From 2-12-FULL-60-19 sp041483675 (GTDB lineage: Bacteria; Desulfobacterota; Binatia; UBA9968): 64,000 nt of DNA. Location of the stretch: positions 68,192 through 132,191 of the forward strand of contig JBGPGE010000001.1 in NCBI GenBank assembly GCA_041483675.1, written 5' to 3'. Shown here in pieces: positions 7,559 to 15,952 of this stretch. The position numbers and the translations under genes were made by a program. A model generated the notes under the pieces. That model saw only the letters and a list, made by a program, of their open reading frames with translations, ran no database searches and was not told the DNA's origin. Every line of letters begins with the position of its first letter. Position 1 is the first letter of the stretch.

Positions 7559-7618
7559 AATTTTCGTGATCCTGAATCACTACCGTTTTTTCTTCACGCC
7601 TAACCCCTCACGTCTTTT

Positions 7619-7834
7619 TCAGACTTTGATATCGATCGCCTTGCCTTTTTTCGGATCCACCGGCATCTCTTCTTCATCCGGCGTTGCCGGCGGCGGCGCG
7701 GACTCCTTGGCGCTCTCCTGTTGCTGAGAGGCGGCGCCCCGTTTTTTTCCCTCTCGATCTCTCTCCCGGTCGACCGCCACCGCGCGATCGACCGAGACCG
7801 AAGGCAACACGACTCTGTTTACCGACTCTGCCAC
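7619..7834 (-). CDS. Small hypothetical protein downstream of fliA
   Basis: 71 residues, highly charged and lacking membrane segments. It begins MAESVNRVVLPSVSVDRAVAVDRERDRE and ends PKKGKAIDIKV, with a Gln/Glu/Pro-rich middle. Short proteins of this size ending in a similar IDI(R/K) motif occur beside fliA in other flagellar clusters, which supports a real gene, though I cannot give a function. GC and codon phase match the neighbours. A heptamer repeat (7896-7937) fills the space to fliA. Confidence 0.5.
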   Translation of the reverse strand: MAESVNRVVLPSVSVDRAVAVDRERDREGKKRGAASQQQESAKESAPPPATPDEEEMPVDPKKGKAIDIKV

Positions 7835-7895
7835 AACGCGTCACCTATCCAACGTATTCTCCGTTTTCTTGCCTCTTCTTATCTTCCTCTTCCCC

Positions 7896-7937
7896 TCATC
7901 CCTTATCCCTCATCCCTTATCCCTCATCCTTCATCCC
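7896..7937 (-). repeat. Heptamer tandem repeat downstream of fliA
   Basis: Plus-strand units TCATCCC, TTATCCC, TCATCCC, TTATCCC, TCATCCT, TCATCCC. It ends 16 nt before the fliA stop. Confidence 0.85.
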
Positions 7938-7953
7938 TGACTTTATTTTTTCC

Positions 7954-8757
7954 TCACGCCGCGGTCTTCTTCACCGGGCTTCTGTTTTTCGCCGCCTCGG
8001 CCGCCGATTTCTTCGGTTTCGGTTCCAGCGCTCCCTCGCCCAACGCGCCTTTCAGCCGCCCGAGCGCCTGACCGTAAATCTGGCAGACGCGCCCCTCGGT
8101 CACGCCGATGATCTCGCCGATCTCCCTGAGCGTCATCTCTTCATGGTAATAGAGCGTGACCACCATCCGCTCGCGCTCGGGCAGCTGGTCGATCGCCGAA
8201 GTCAGCTTCTCGACCAAATCCTTCCCCTCGACGAAGGTCAGCGGATCGCGGAACGGATAGTTGGAAAATTCCTCCTGGGCTTTCTCCCACTCCGCCTCGG
8301 AAGCGATCGAGAGATCTTCCAGGCTTAAGAGCGCCGCCTCGCTCACCTTCTGCTCGACGCGATAGTATTCGTCGAGAGGGACGTTCAGCTCTCCGGCCAT
8401 CTCCTCGACGGTGGGAGCGCGGGAGAGCTTGCCCGCCAATTTGCTGCGCGCGGCTTCCACCTTGCGCCCCCATGAGCGGACCGACCGGCTCGCCCAATCG
8501 AGCGAGCGCAGGCACTGCATCACCTCGCCCTCGATCCGGTAGCGGGCGTATGTCTCGAACGCGACGCCGCGGCTCGCGTCGTAACGCCCCAAAGCCTCAA
8601 GGAGGCCGACGATGCCCGAATGGATCAGCGAGGTGAGATCGACGCCGGGCGGGAGGCGGCGGTGAATCCGCTCCGCCACCATGCGGACCAGCGGTAGATA
8701 GGTCTCGACCATCTCGTCCCACGACTGGTCGGGCAGTTTTTTCGGTTCCGCCGTCAT
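7954..8757 (-). CDS. fliA: Flagellar sigma factor FliA (sigma-28)
   Basis: 267 residues from the chosen ATG at 8757, which has AAGGAG 9 nt upstream; an upstream ATG at 8793 lies inside the end of flhF with no good ribosome site. Region 2 (YLPLVRMVAERIHRRLPPGVDLTSLIHSGIVGLLEALGRYDASRGVAFETYARYRIEGEVMQCLRSLDWASRSVR), region 3 and region 4 (LPERERMVVTLYYHEEMTLREIGEIIGVTEGRVCQIYGQAL) are complete. It directs RNA polymerase to the sigma-28 promoters seen at flgM, motA, the HDOD-REC gene and cheZ, and is the target of FlgM. Residues after about 240 form a Lys/Ala-rich extension. It follows flhF by 13 nt. Confidence 0.97.
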   Translation of the reverse strand: MTAEPKKLPDQSWDEMVETYLPLVRMVAERIHRRLPPGVDLTSLIHSGIVGLLEALGRYDASRGVAFETYARYRIEGEVMQCLRSLDWASRSVRSWGRKVEAARSKLAGKLSRAPTVEEMAGELNVPLDEYYRVEQKVSEAALLSLEDLSIASEAEWEKAQEEFSNYPFRDPLTFVEGKDLVEKLTSAIDQLPERERMVVTLYYHEEMTLREIGEIIGVTEGRVCQIYGQALGRLKGALGEGALEPKPKKSAAEAAKNRSPVKKTAA

Positions 8758-8770
8758 CTCGCCTTTCTCC

Positions 8771-9868
8771 TTACGATCGGCTGAATGAATCATCGTTGTC
8801 CCGTCCCGACAGCAGTAAGCTTGCCAGCAGCTCCGGCCGGCTCATCTCCAGGTCCTTCACCATGTCCTGCCCGACGGAAATGTAGGAAAGCGGCCGGCCG
8901 CAACCGATCGCCGTATTGATCAGCGGGCCGAAATAGCGGCACTCGTCCACTTTGGTAAAAGCCAGCGAGTCGAAACCGACTTTGCCGTAAAGCTCCACCC
9001 AATCGGCCATGTCGCGCCCGTTGGTCGAGGCGCTGAGCAGCAGCGCGCGCCGGAGACCGGCGACGCCCCGAAGGGAATCCGCCAGCTCCTCGACGGCGCT
9101 TTCGTCCCGCGGGCTTAGGCCCGGCGTATCGACCAGCACCCAGTCGCACTCCGAGAGATTTTCGAAGGCTTTGGCCAGGCTCGCTCGATCGTCGGCGACC
9201 TGATAGGGCACGCCGACGATCCCGCAGTAACTCGCCAGCAGATCGGCGGCGACTGAGCGGCGGCTCTCAAGACCGATCCAGCCGACGCGACAGCCCTGTT
9301 GGCCGGCGAGGCGGACGGTGAGCTTGATGACGCCACTGGTCTTGCCCACGCCCGTAGGTCCGATCAAGGCCAATCTCCCCTGTCGCTCGCCGCGACGATC
9401 GAATTCTCTCTCACAGGGAATCAGGCGCGCCAGAGCGGCAAACACCCGCTCGCGATCGTCTTTCCGCCCCATCGCTCCCGCCTCCCGCGCCAGGCGCGCG
9501 ATGATATCGGGGGACAATCCTTGCTCGAGAAGATTTCCGGTCGCGCCCTTGCGCTCCGTTCCGGGAAGAAACCAACTCAGCAGATCGCGAACCTCCGCGA
9601 TCTCCTCGCGCACGACCTTGAGTTCTCCCTCTCCCCGTTTCCCCGATTCTCCGTGTCTCCGATTCTCCGTTTCTCCGGTTCCCCGCTTCTCCGTCTCCTC
9701 TTCATAGACCTCCACCGCGTCGTCGTTCATCGCGGTGATCTCCACGCGCGCGCCATCGCCGGCGGGAACCGTCCGCGAACGGAGAATCAAGGCGTCGGGA
9801 CCGAGCGATCTTCGAACGGCGCTCAAGGCCTCGGTCATATCTTTTCCTAAGAAATGTTTTGGCGTCAT
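8771..9868 (-). CDS. flhF: Flagellar SRP-like GTPase FlhF
   Basis: 365 residues from the ATG at 9868 (MTPKHFLGKDMTEALSAVRRSLGPDALIL is the standard FlhF N-terminus; AGGTGAAGG lies just upstream). The NG domain has the P-loop GPTGVGKT, a DTPG in place of the usual DTAG, and TKVDE. FlhF sets the polar site and number of flagella. The linker between the N-terminal region and the GTPase carries an in-frame period-8 repeat (9625-9696) giving an Arg/Glu/Gly-rich stretch. FlhG, the usual next gene, is absent: fliA follows directly. Confidence 0.95.
   Translation of the reverse strand: MTPKHFLGKDMTEALSAVRRSLGPDALILRSRTVPAGDGARVEITAMNDDAVEVYEEETEKRGTGETENRRHGESGKRGEGELKVVREEIAEVRDLLSWFLPGTERKGATGNLLEQGLSPDIIARLAREAGAMGRKDDRERVFAALARLIPCEREFDRRGERQGRLALIGPTGVGKTSGVIKLTVRLAGQQGCRVGWIGLESRRSVAADLLASYCGIVGVPYQVADDRASLAKAFENLSECDWVLVDTPGLSPRDESAVEELADSLRGVAGLRRALLLSASTNGRDMADWVELYGKVGFDSLAFTKVDECRYFGPLINTAIGCGRPLSYISVGQDMVKDLEMSRPELLASLLLSGRDNDDSFSRS
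9625..9696 (-). repeat. Octamer tandem repeat inside flhF
   Basis: Nine plus-strand units of 8 nt, for example CCCCGTTT, CCCCGATT, CTCCGTGT, CTCCGATT, CTCCGTTT, CTCCGGTT, CCCCGCTT, CTCCGTCT. Seventy-two nucleotides keep the frame and add 24 charged residues to the FlhF linker. Confidence 0.85.
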
Positions 9869-9918
9869 ACCTTCACCTAATTTCCGTTCACCCTTCGACA
9901 AGCCTGTCCTGAATCGTT

Positions 9919-9977
9919 GTAGGGGCAGGCCCCCGTGCCTGCCCGGTTCTTGGGCGACCACAGGGGGTCGCCCCTAC
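9919..9977. repeat. GTAGGGGC-family inverted repeat element between flhF and flhA
   Basis: Starts GTAGGGGC and ends GCCCCTAC. It holds two hairpins (GGGCAGGC/GCCTGCCC and GGGCGACC/GGTCGCCC). It is a longer relative of the palindromes at 7529-7558 and 13372-13399. Confidence 0.75.
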
Positions 9978-10025
9978 GAAATTTCGCGAACCCGAACCAG
10001 TACCAAATTGTTTTCAGCGGCCTGC

Positions 10026-12080
10026 TCATCTGATGACTCCGAGCGATTGTATTTTAACTCCGTCGGCGATCTCGCGATGCGAGAGCACCACGATCTGTCT
10101 CAGATAGTGGCTCAATAGTTGGCGCAGGTGGCGGCGGACATCCGAACTGGCGAGAAACACCGGCAGCAGCCCGCGCGCCGTGAAAGTATCCATCGCCTGG
10201 CGCGCGGCGCTGACGATGCGCTGCGCCGCCTGCGGCTCGACCGCCATATTTTCCTGCACGCTCTCGCGGATAACGCGCTCGATCTGCGGGTCCACGGTCA
10301 TCAGCGGCAGCACCCCGTCGCCGTTGCGGCACGAGGCGGTGATGGTGCGCGCCAGGGCATGGCGCACGTGCTCGGTCAACTGATCCATATCTTTTATTTG
10401 CGGCGCGTGGTCCGCCAGCGTCTCGACGATCGTCAGCAGGTCGCGGATCGGCACGTCTTCGCGTAAGAGATTTTGCAGCACTTTCTGCACGCCGCCGATG
10501 CCCAACTGTTGCGGCACCAGCTCTTCGACGACTTTGGGATGCTCTTTGGCCAACTCGTCGAGCAGCCGCTGCACGTCCTGGCGCGTAACCAGATCGGGGC
10601 CGTAACGCTTGACGATCTCCGATAGATGGGTGATCAGCACGGTTTCCGGATCGACGACCGTGTGGCCCATCCCCTCCGCCCGGTCCTTATCGGCGGACGA
10701 GATCCACAACGCGGGCAGGCCGAATGCCGGCTCTTCCGTCCGCTCTCCCGGCAGCGCGCCGGCCGACTCCGCCTCCGCGGTCACGCTCATCGCCAGAAAC
10801 TTTCCCGGCTTGAGTTCGCCTTTACCAGCCTCGACGCCTTTGACGAGGATGACATACTGTTTGCTTCCCAAGCGAAGGTTGTCGCGGATGTGAATCTGCG
10901 GGACGAGAAAGCCGCGCTCGGTGAGCAGTTGGCGGCGCAGCGCCTTGATCCGCTCGACCAGGCCGCCCTTGTCGCTGTCGATCAGCGGGATCAATTCATA
11001 GCCGACTTCAAGCTCCATCAGATCGATCGGCGCAGGGCGCGGCGCTTCTTCTCCGCGCTTCGGCGGTTTTTGCGCTTCCGCCGCGGCCTTGTTGCGCTGC
11101 CGTTCCCACTCCGCCGCCATGTACGAGATTCCCCCGGCAAGCAGCGCGGTCAGCAGAAATGGAATAGCCGGCATGCCCGGCATGAAAGCCAGCAGTCCGA
11201 GCGCCCCCGCCACGACGCTGAGGGCCTTGGGATTCCACAAAAGCTGGCGCCCCAGCTCCGCGGCGAGACCGACATCGGACGAGGTGCGGGTGACGACGAT
11301 GCCGGCCGCGGTCGAGACAATGATCGCGGGAATCTGCGCCACCAAGCCGTCGCCGATGCTGAGCAGGCTGTAGAGACCGGCCGCGTCGCCGGCCGAAAGC
11401 CCCTTCTGCATCACGCCGATGAAAAAACCGCCCAGCAGATTGACCGCCAGGATGATGATGCCGGCGACCGCGTCGCCGCGGACGAATTTCGACGCGCCGT
11501 CCATCGAGCCGTAGAAGTCGGCTTCTTTTTGAATCCGCACGCGTCTGGCCCGGGCCTCGGTGTCGTTGATCAGCCCCGCGTTCAAGTCGGCGTCGATCGC
11601 CATCTGTTTTCCCGGCATCGCGTCCAACGTGAAACGGGCGGCCACCTCGGCGATGCGGGTGGCGCCTTTGGTGATGACGACGAAGTTGACGACGGTGAGA
11701 ATGACGAAGACGATGAAGCCGACGGCGTAGTTGCCTCCCATGACGAACTGGCCGAACGCCTCGATCACGTGCCCCGCCGCCGCCGATCCCTCCTCACCGC
11801 GCATCAGGATCAGCCGGGCGGAGGCGACGTTGAGACCGAGGCGGAAGAGCGTCGCGAACAGGAGCACCGTGGGAAAGGCGGCGAAATCGAGCGGCTCTTT
11901 GATGGAGAAAGAGACCATCAGGATGGTGAGCGACAGCGCAATGCTGATCACCAGCGTGAAGTCGAGCAGCCACGGCGGCACCGGCAGCATCAACAGCATC
12001 AACACGCCGACCAGCCCCAACGCCGGCCCGGTGTCGCCCCACGAAATGCCCCGCCTCTCTTGTGTGTTCGCCTGACTCAT
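10026..12080 (-). CDS. flhA: Flagellar export gate protein FlhA
   Basis: 684 residues. The N-terminal half has about eight membrane helices and the FHIPEP signature region (MPGKQMAIDADLNAGLINDTEARARR, then EADFYGSMDGASKFVRGDAVAGI). The C-terminal half is the cytoplasmic domain that docks chaperone-substrate complexes. FlhA is the export gate subunit driven by proton motive force. Two ATG codons are adjacent at the start; the second (12080) has a better distance to GAGGG. It lies between flhB and flhF, each spacer holding a palindromic element, so internal promoters or processing sites are possible. Confidence 0.97.
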   Translation of the reverse strand: MSQANTQERRGISWGDTGPALGLVGVLMLLMLPVPPWLLDFTLVISIALSLTILMVSFSIKEPLDFAAFPTVLLFATLFRLGLNVASARLILMRGEEGSAAAGHVIEAFGQFVMGGNYAVGFIVFVILTVVNFVVITKGATRIAEVAARFTLDAMPGKQMAIDADLNAGLINDTEARARRVRIQKEADFYGSMDGASKFVRGDAVAGIIILAVNLLGGFFIGVMQKGLSAGDAAGLYSLLSIGDGLVAQIPAIIVSTAAGIVVTRTSSDVGLAAELGRQLLWNPKALSVVAGALGLLAFMPGMPAIPFLLTALLAGGISYMAAEWERQRNKAAAEAQKPPKRGEEAPRPAPIDLMELEVGYELIPLIDSDKGGLVERIKALRRQLLTERGFLVPQIHIRDNLRLGSKQYVILVKGVEAGKGELKPGKFLAMSVTAEAESAGALPGERTEEPAFGLPALWISSADKDRAEGMGHTVVDPETVLITHLSEIVKRYGPDLVTRQDVQRLLDELAKEHPKVVEELVPQQLGIGGVQKVLQNLLREDVPIRDLLTIVETLADHAPQIKDMDQLTEHVRHALARTITASCRNGDGVLPLMTVDPQIERVIRESVQENMAVEPQAAQRIVSAARQAMDTFTARGLLPVFLASSDVRRHLRQLLSHYLRQIVVLSHREIADGVKIQSLGVIR

Positions 12081-12140
12081 CATCCCTCTAGCTAGTGCCC
12101 AGCCTCAAAATTTTCTCGAAAAAGTCGCAGCGCCACCGGC

Positions 12141-12229
12141 GTCATTCCCGCGAAAGCGGGAATCCAGATCTTTTTGAATCTCCTGGATTCCGGCTCTCGT
12201 CAGCCTCGGGCTGACTCGGCCGGAATGAC
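12141..12229. repeat. Double-hairpin intergenic element, GTCATTCC family (copy 1)
   Basis: Begins GTCATTCCCGCG-AAA-GCGGGAATCCAG, then after a spacer CTGGATTCC up to GGAATGAC. The outer ends are inverted repeats and each half can fold. Related elements lie at 16206-16292, 40660-40735, 46473-46548 and 51423-51503. All are intergenic. Confidence 0.85.
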
Positions 12230-12284
12230 GGTCGGAAGTAGATGACGAATTTCTGCAACACCACACTATTCTCCAATTCCCGTC

Positions 12285-13352
12285 TTATCTTCGCCGCAGC
12301 CGATATACGTACGCCAGCACTTCCGCCACTGCGCGATACAAACTCTCGTGGATCTCCTGTCCCACCTCGACGAGCTTAAAGAGCAGCCGCGCCAGCGGCT
12401 TGTTCTCGACGACCGGAATCCGGTGCTCGGCGGCGATCTCTTTTATTTTCTGCGCCATGAAGCCCGCCCCCTTGGCCACGACACGCGGCGCCGCCGTCTC
12501 GCCCGCGCGGTAGCGCAGCGCCACGGCCAGATGGTCCGGGTTGGCGATCACCACGTCGGCTTTGGCGGCGTCGGCCATCATGCGCCGGCGCGACATTTTT
12601 ATTCTCAGCCCTTTGATGCGGCTTTTGATCAGCGGGTCGCCTTCCGACTCCCGCATCTCCTCTTTCAGCTCGTGGCGGCTCATGCGAAGCCTGGTTTCCG
12701 TGCGCCGCCGCTTGACGAAATAGTCGAGGGCGGCGACCGCCGCCATGATTCCCACGCCGGCGCCGATCAGCCGCGCGCCTTCGCGCCCGACGTAGAGCAG
12801 TATCTCTTCGCCCCCGAGCCCGGGGAGTCGCGCGAGGGCGGCCAGATCGTCGTAGAGGAAATAGAAACCCAGCGCGCTGAAAGCGACGAGAATCATCAGC
12901 GACTTGGCCAACTCGATCGCCGCCTCCAGGCTGAACATCCGGCGAAAACCCGACAGCGGATTGATCCGGCTGAAGTCCCAGCGCAGCGTCTCGCCGGTCC
13001 AGAGAAAGCCCGTTTGCAGCAATCCCGATCCCACGCCGGCCAGCACCACGCCGAGAAACAGCGGTGCGAGGACGGGGACCATGAGCAGGCCGGAATCCAT
13101 CGACAACGAGAACAGTTTTTCCTGCACCATCTCGTGGCGCGCGCCGGCCAGGGAAAAGCAGCCGACGAACAAGCGCCCCAACCGGATGACCGTCTCCTCG
13201 CCGACAAAACGCAGCGCCAGGGCGGTCGCGAGCAGCGTCGCGGCGGGCACCATCAGCCGGGAGGTTGCGATCTCGCCCTTCTTGCGCGCCTCTTCGCGAC
13301 GCTTGGGCGAAGGCTCTTCGGTGCGCTCGAATTGATCTTGTTGTTCAGCCAT
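12285..13352 (-). CDS. flhB: Flagellar export protein FlhB
   Basis: 355 residues: a charged N-terminus (EERTEEPSPKRREEARKKGEIATS region), four membrane helices and the cytoplasmic switch domain. FlhB changes export specificity from hook to filament proteins after self-cleavage between Asn and Pro of an NPTH motif. Here the motif reads NPDH (ADVVIANPDHLAVALRY), with the scissile Asn-Pro kept but Thr replaced by Asp. The rest of the family pattern (APRVVAKGAGFMAQKIKEIAAEHRIPVVENKPLAR) is normal. It follows fliR, with a 28-bp palindrome in between. Confidence 0.96.
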   Translation of the reverse strand: MAEQQDQFERTEEPSPKRREEARKKGEIATSRLMVPAATLLATALALRFVGEETVIRLGRLFVGCFSLAGARHEMVQEKLFSLSMDSGLLMVPVLAPLFLGVVLAGVGSGLLQTGFLWTGETLRWDFSRINPLSGFRRMFSLEAAIELAKSLMILVAFSALGFYFLYDDLAALARLPGLGGEEILLYVGREGARLIGAGVGIMAAVAALDYFVKRRRTETRLRMSRHELKEEMRESEGDPLIKSRIKGLRIKMSRRRMMADAAKADVVIANPDHLAVALRYRAGETAAPRVVAKGAGFMAQKIKEIAAEHRIPVVENKPLARLLFKLVEVGQEIHESLYRAVAEVLAYVYRLRRR

Positions 13353-13371
13353 TGCGGCCTCGTGATCCTCT

Positions 13372-13399
13372 GTAGGGGCACGGCATGCCGTGCCCCTAC
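13372..13399. repeat. 28-bp perfect palindrome (GTAGGGGC family) between fliR and flhB
   Basis: GTAGGGGCACGGCA is followed by its exact reverse complement. It fills most of the 51-nt spacer within an otherwise tight operon. Confidence 0.85.
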
Positions 13400-13403
13400 G
13401 CCG

Positions 13404-14210
13404 TTACCCCGGCGTCGAGCCCAGCGCCGACAACTGATTGCCGACGGCTCCTAAATAATCCGCGCAAAACCAAACCACCGCCGGCAGCGAGACAAAGATC
13501 AGCAGGATCCCGAAAGCGAGCTGCAGCGGCATGGCGACGAAAAAGACGTTCATCTGTGGAATGGCCCGGCTGACGATTCCCAGGACGATGTCGCTCAAGA
13601 GCAAGCCGACCACGACCGGAGCGCTCACCCGGAGCGCGATGGAAAAGATATCGCCGGCCGAGCCGACGATCATGCGGCTGAGCGCGAGCTTTTCTCCAGC
13701 CAGCGGAAACACCGCGTAGCTCGACGTCAGCGCCTGGACGAACAGCCGGTGGCCGTTGAGCGAAAAAAAAATCAGCACGCCAAGCAGCTCGAAGAACACC
13801 GAGAGCGAAGAGCTGTGGTCGCCCCACTGCGGATCGACCATCTGGGCGATGCTCAGGCCCATCTTCATCTCCATTTGCTGGGCCGCGAGGCGCAGTCCCG
13901 CAAAGAGCAGTTGCGCCGCCCAGCCGAGCGCGATCCCCAGAACAATCTCTCCCGCGAGCGCGAGCACGAGCAGCACAATCGCCGCGCTCTCCGTCGTCCT
14001 CGCCGCGCCGGCGGGAAAGGAAACCGTTTGCACGAAGGGATAGACCGCGGCGCTCAGCACCACGGCCACCCAGCCACGGACCAGCCCCGGCACGACGCGG
14101 CTGCCCCAAAACGGGGCGCTGATCACCAGGCCGCTGGTGCGGCCGAGGACCAGCATAAAGGTCATCACCTCCGGCCATTGCCAACCGATAAGTTGAGCGA
14201 GTCCCGACAT
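13404..14210 (-). CDS. fliR: Flagellar export apparatus protein FliR
   Basis: 268 residues with about six membrane helices. Family features: an N-terminal FMLVLGRTSGLVISAPFWGSRVVPGLVRG stretch, LRLAAQQMEMKMGLSIAQMVDPQ, and IVSRAIPQMNVFFVAMPLQLAFGILLIFVSLP. With FliP and FliQ it forms the helical export gate core inside the MS ring. It starts 3 nt after the fliQ stop. Confidence 0.95.
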   Translation of the reverse strand: MSGLAQLIGWQWPEVMTFMLVLGRTSGLVISAPFWGSRVVPGLVRGWVAVVLSAAVYPFVQTVSFPAGAARTTESAAIVLLVLALAGEIVLGIALGWAAQLLFAGLRLAAQQMEMKMGLSIAQMVDPQWGDHSSSLSVFFELLGVLIFFSLNGHRLFVQALTSSYAVFPLAGEKLALSRMIVGSAGDIFSIALRVSAPVVVGLLLSDIVLGIVSRAIPQMNVFFVAMPLQLAFGILLIFVSLPAVVWFCADYLGAVGNQLSALGSTPG

Positions 14211-14213
14211 GCG

Positions 14214-14483
14214 TCACCCGATCACCTTGGGAAGCGTCAGGAGAATCTGGCGCGTGAAGTCGATGTAGAGCTGCAACATCCACGGGCCGAACAGAATCAG
14301 CGCCGCCACCACGCCGATCATCTTGGGGACAAACACCAGCGTCGCGTCGTTGATCTGCGTGGTCGCCTGGAGCACGCTGACCACCACGCCCGCCACCAGG
14401 CTCACCAGGATGATCGGGCTGGCGACCATGCCGCCCACGCCCAGCGCGCTACGCAGCAGGTCGATCACGATTTCGGGCGTCAT
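14214..14483 (-). CDS. fliQ: Flagellar export apparatus protein FliQ
   Basis: 89 residues, two membrane hairpin helices. It has the family order: MTPEIVIDLLRSALGVGGMVASPIILVSLVAGVVVSVLQATTQINDATLVFVPKMIGV. It forms four subunits of the FliP5-FliQ4-FliR1 gate. Its ATG overlaps the fliP stop (ATGA, 14480-14483). Confidence 0.97.
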   Translation of the reverse strand: MTPEIVIDLLRSALGVGGMVASPIILVSLVAGVVVSVLQATTQINDATLVFVPKMIGVVAALILFGPWMLQLYIDFTRQILLTLPKVIG

Positions 14484-15151
14484 TGGAAGCTCCTGACGAG
14501 AGAGGTGACCAACAGGTTCCAGCCGTCCACCAGAACGAAGAGGGCGAGCTTGAACGGCAGCGACACCAGCGCCGGCGGCAGAAACATCATCCCCATCGAC
14601 ATCAAAACGGAAGCCACCACGAGATCGAAAATCAGAAACGGCACGTAAATGAAGAAGGCCATCTGAAAAGCGGTTTTCAGCTCCGAGATCATGAAGGCCG
14701 GGATCACGGCGGTGGCGGGCAGGTCGCTCTGATCGAGCGCCTTCTCCTGCTCAGTGCGCAGGAAGAGCGCGATATCGCCCTTATGCGTCTGCTTGAGGAC
14801 GAATTCCCTGAGCGGCGCCCACGCCTGCGTCAACGCCTTTTGCGGCGTGATCTTGCGGCTGAGGTAAGGCGTCACGGCGTCCGCTTCGATCCGCTGCCAG
14901 ACCGGCGCCATCACGTAGAGCGAGAGAAAGAGCGACAGCGCGATGACGATTTGATTCGACGGCGCCTGCTGCGTGCCCAAGGCCTGGCGCATAAACGAGA
15001 GGACGATCACGATCCGGGTGAACGAGGTCAAAGTGATGAGAATCAGCGGCCCCAGCGAGAGCAGCGTCAGGAGAAAGATGATCTCGAAGGCGGCGGAGAC
15101 TTGCGTGCCCTTTAGAGACGACGCCAGGAGCGGAAGGGTTGCCGGGTTCAT
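14480..15151 (-). CDS. fliP: Flagellar export apparatus protein FliP
   Basis: 223 residues with FliP signatures LTLLSLGPLILITLTSFTRIVIVLSFMRQALGTQQAPSNQ and VIPAFMISELKTAFQMAFFIYVPFLIFDLVVASVLMSMGMMFLPP. The N-terminus starts close to the first mature helix and lacks the separate cleavable signal peptide seen in enterobacterial FliP. No upstream start extends it convincingly because fliO ends 6 nt before. It is a core of the export gate. Confidence 0.97.
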   Translation of the reverse strand: MNPATLPLLASSLKGTQVSAAFEIIFLLTLLSLGPLILITLTSFTRIVIVLSFMRQALGTQQAPSNQIVIALSLFLSLYVMAPVWQRIEADAVTPYLSRKITPQKALTQAWAPLREFVLKQTHKGDIALFLRTEQEKALDQSDLPATAVIPAFMISELKTAFQMAFFIYVPFLIFDLVVASVLMSMGMMFLPPALVSLPFKLALFVLVDGWNLLVTSLVRSFQ

Positions 15152-15157
15152 GGCATT

Positions 15158-15460
15158 TCACTGAAGCCTGAGTAGTTCGTCCGCTGCTTCTTCCCTGCTC
15201 TCCGGCGGCGCTTCCGGCATCGGCGGCAGCTTGGCGAGCAGCGTGACGTTTGCGGCCGTAAGTCCCAGGAGGAGCGTCTGCTGTCCCGCCTGGATCATCG
15301 CGACCGAGCACTTGGGATTGAGCATCAACGTGCCCAGGTGGCGCGGCAGGTCGCGCCGGCCGGGCCGCGCGTTGAAAAACGGCCTGAGCCGCTTCGAAAA
15401 GACGGCGACCACCACGGCGCCGAGAACCATCAACACCAGCGTCGCAAATCCGGATCCCAT
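15158..15460 (-). CDS. fliO: Flagellar protein FliO
   Basis: 100 residues: one N-terminal membrane helix (FATLVLMVLGAVVVAVF at 5-21), a basic stretch, then a small domain with LNPKCSVAMIQAGQQTLLLGLTAANVTLLAKLP, which matches the FliO pattern of a VG...LLLG.T...I..L core. FliO helps FliP assemble and is lost in some lineages. Position immediately before fliP supports the call in a poorly conserved family. Confidence 0.85.
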   Translation of the reverse strand: MGSGFATLVLMVLGAVVVAVFSKRLRPFFNARPGRRDLPRHLGTLMLNPKCSVAMIQAGQQTLLLGLTAANVTLLAKLPPMPEAPPESREEAADELLRLQ

Positions 15461-15480
15461 CGTCGGATGACTGCTCCTTT

Positions 15481-15936
15481 TTATTGAATGAGAAATTCCC
15501 TGAAATAGACCGCTTCGACCAGTTCCTCGCCCACCGCGCCGTTGATCCGCTCCAGGGCTTCGCCGCGCAGCTCCGACTTTCCTTCCGGCGGCAGGAGCGC
15601 CTCGGCCGTCTTGCCGCTGAACAGCATAATCAGCCCGTCGCGGATGCGCGGGACGAATTCTTTCACGCGCTGTTTTCCCGGCTCATCTTTCAAAGCGAGG
15701 CTGAGCGAGGCGCGCAGATAGCGGCCCGGCCCCTGGCCGGCGAGATTCACCACAAACGGCTCCAGTTCCATGGTCGCCTCTTTTTTGGTTTCGCCGGCGC
15801 TCTTTGCCTCCGCCTCGGCGGCTTTAGGCTTGACGGCCCGCTGGGCGACGAACCACGCGCCGCCGCCCACGCCGAGGACCAATCCGGCGCCCAGGGCGGC
15901 CAAAACGGTTTTCTTGGTCAAGTCGGCTAAGGTCAT
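15481..15936 (-). CDS. fliL: Flagellar basal body-associated protein FliL
   Basis: 151 residues from the ATG at 15936: one membrane helix (AALGAGLVLGVGGGAWFVA), a charged linker, then the periplasmic FliL domain (MELEPFVVNLAGQGPGRYLRASLSLAL, IRDGLIMLFSGKTAEAL and EALERINGAVGEELVEAVYFREFLIQ, the usual C-terminus). FliL sits around the stator and supports torque. An upstream TTG at 15969 would lie inside the sigma-54 promoter, so the ATG is preferred. First gene of fliL-fliO-fliP-fliQ-fliR-flhB-flhA-flhF-fliA. Confidence 0.93.
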   Translation of the reverse strand: MTLADLTKKTVLAALGAGLVLGVGGGAWFVAQRAVKPKAAEAEAKSAGETKKEATMELEPFVVNLAGQGPGRYLRASLSLALKDEPGKQRVKEFVPRIRDGLIMLFSGKTAEALLPPEGKSELRGEALERINGAVGEELVEAVYFREFLIQ

Positions 15937-15952
15937 TGTGCAGGAGGGAGTC

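Noticed and set aside
10626..12095. Long open frame (489 codons) on the plus strand opposite flhA, and similar Arg/His/Asp-rich frames opposite other genes (for example 26085-27551 and 32200-33585).
   Set aside because: They are antisense shadows of high-GC genes: composition is Arg/His/Asp rich, no family motifs are seen, and the minus-strand genes are certain.
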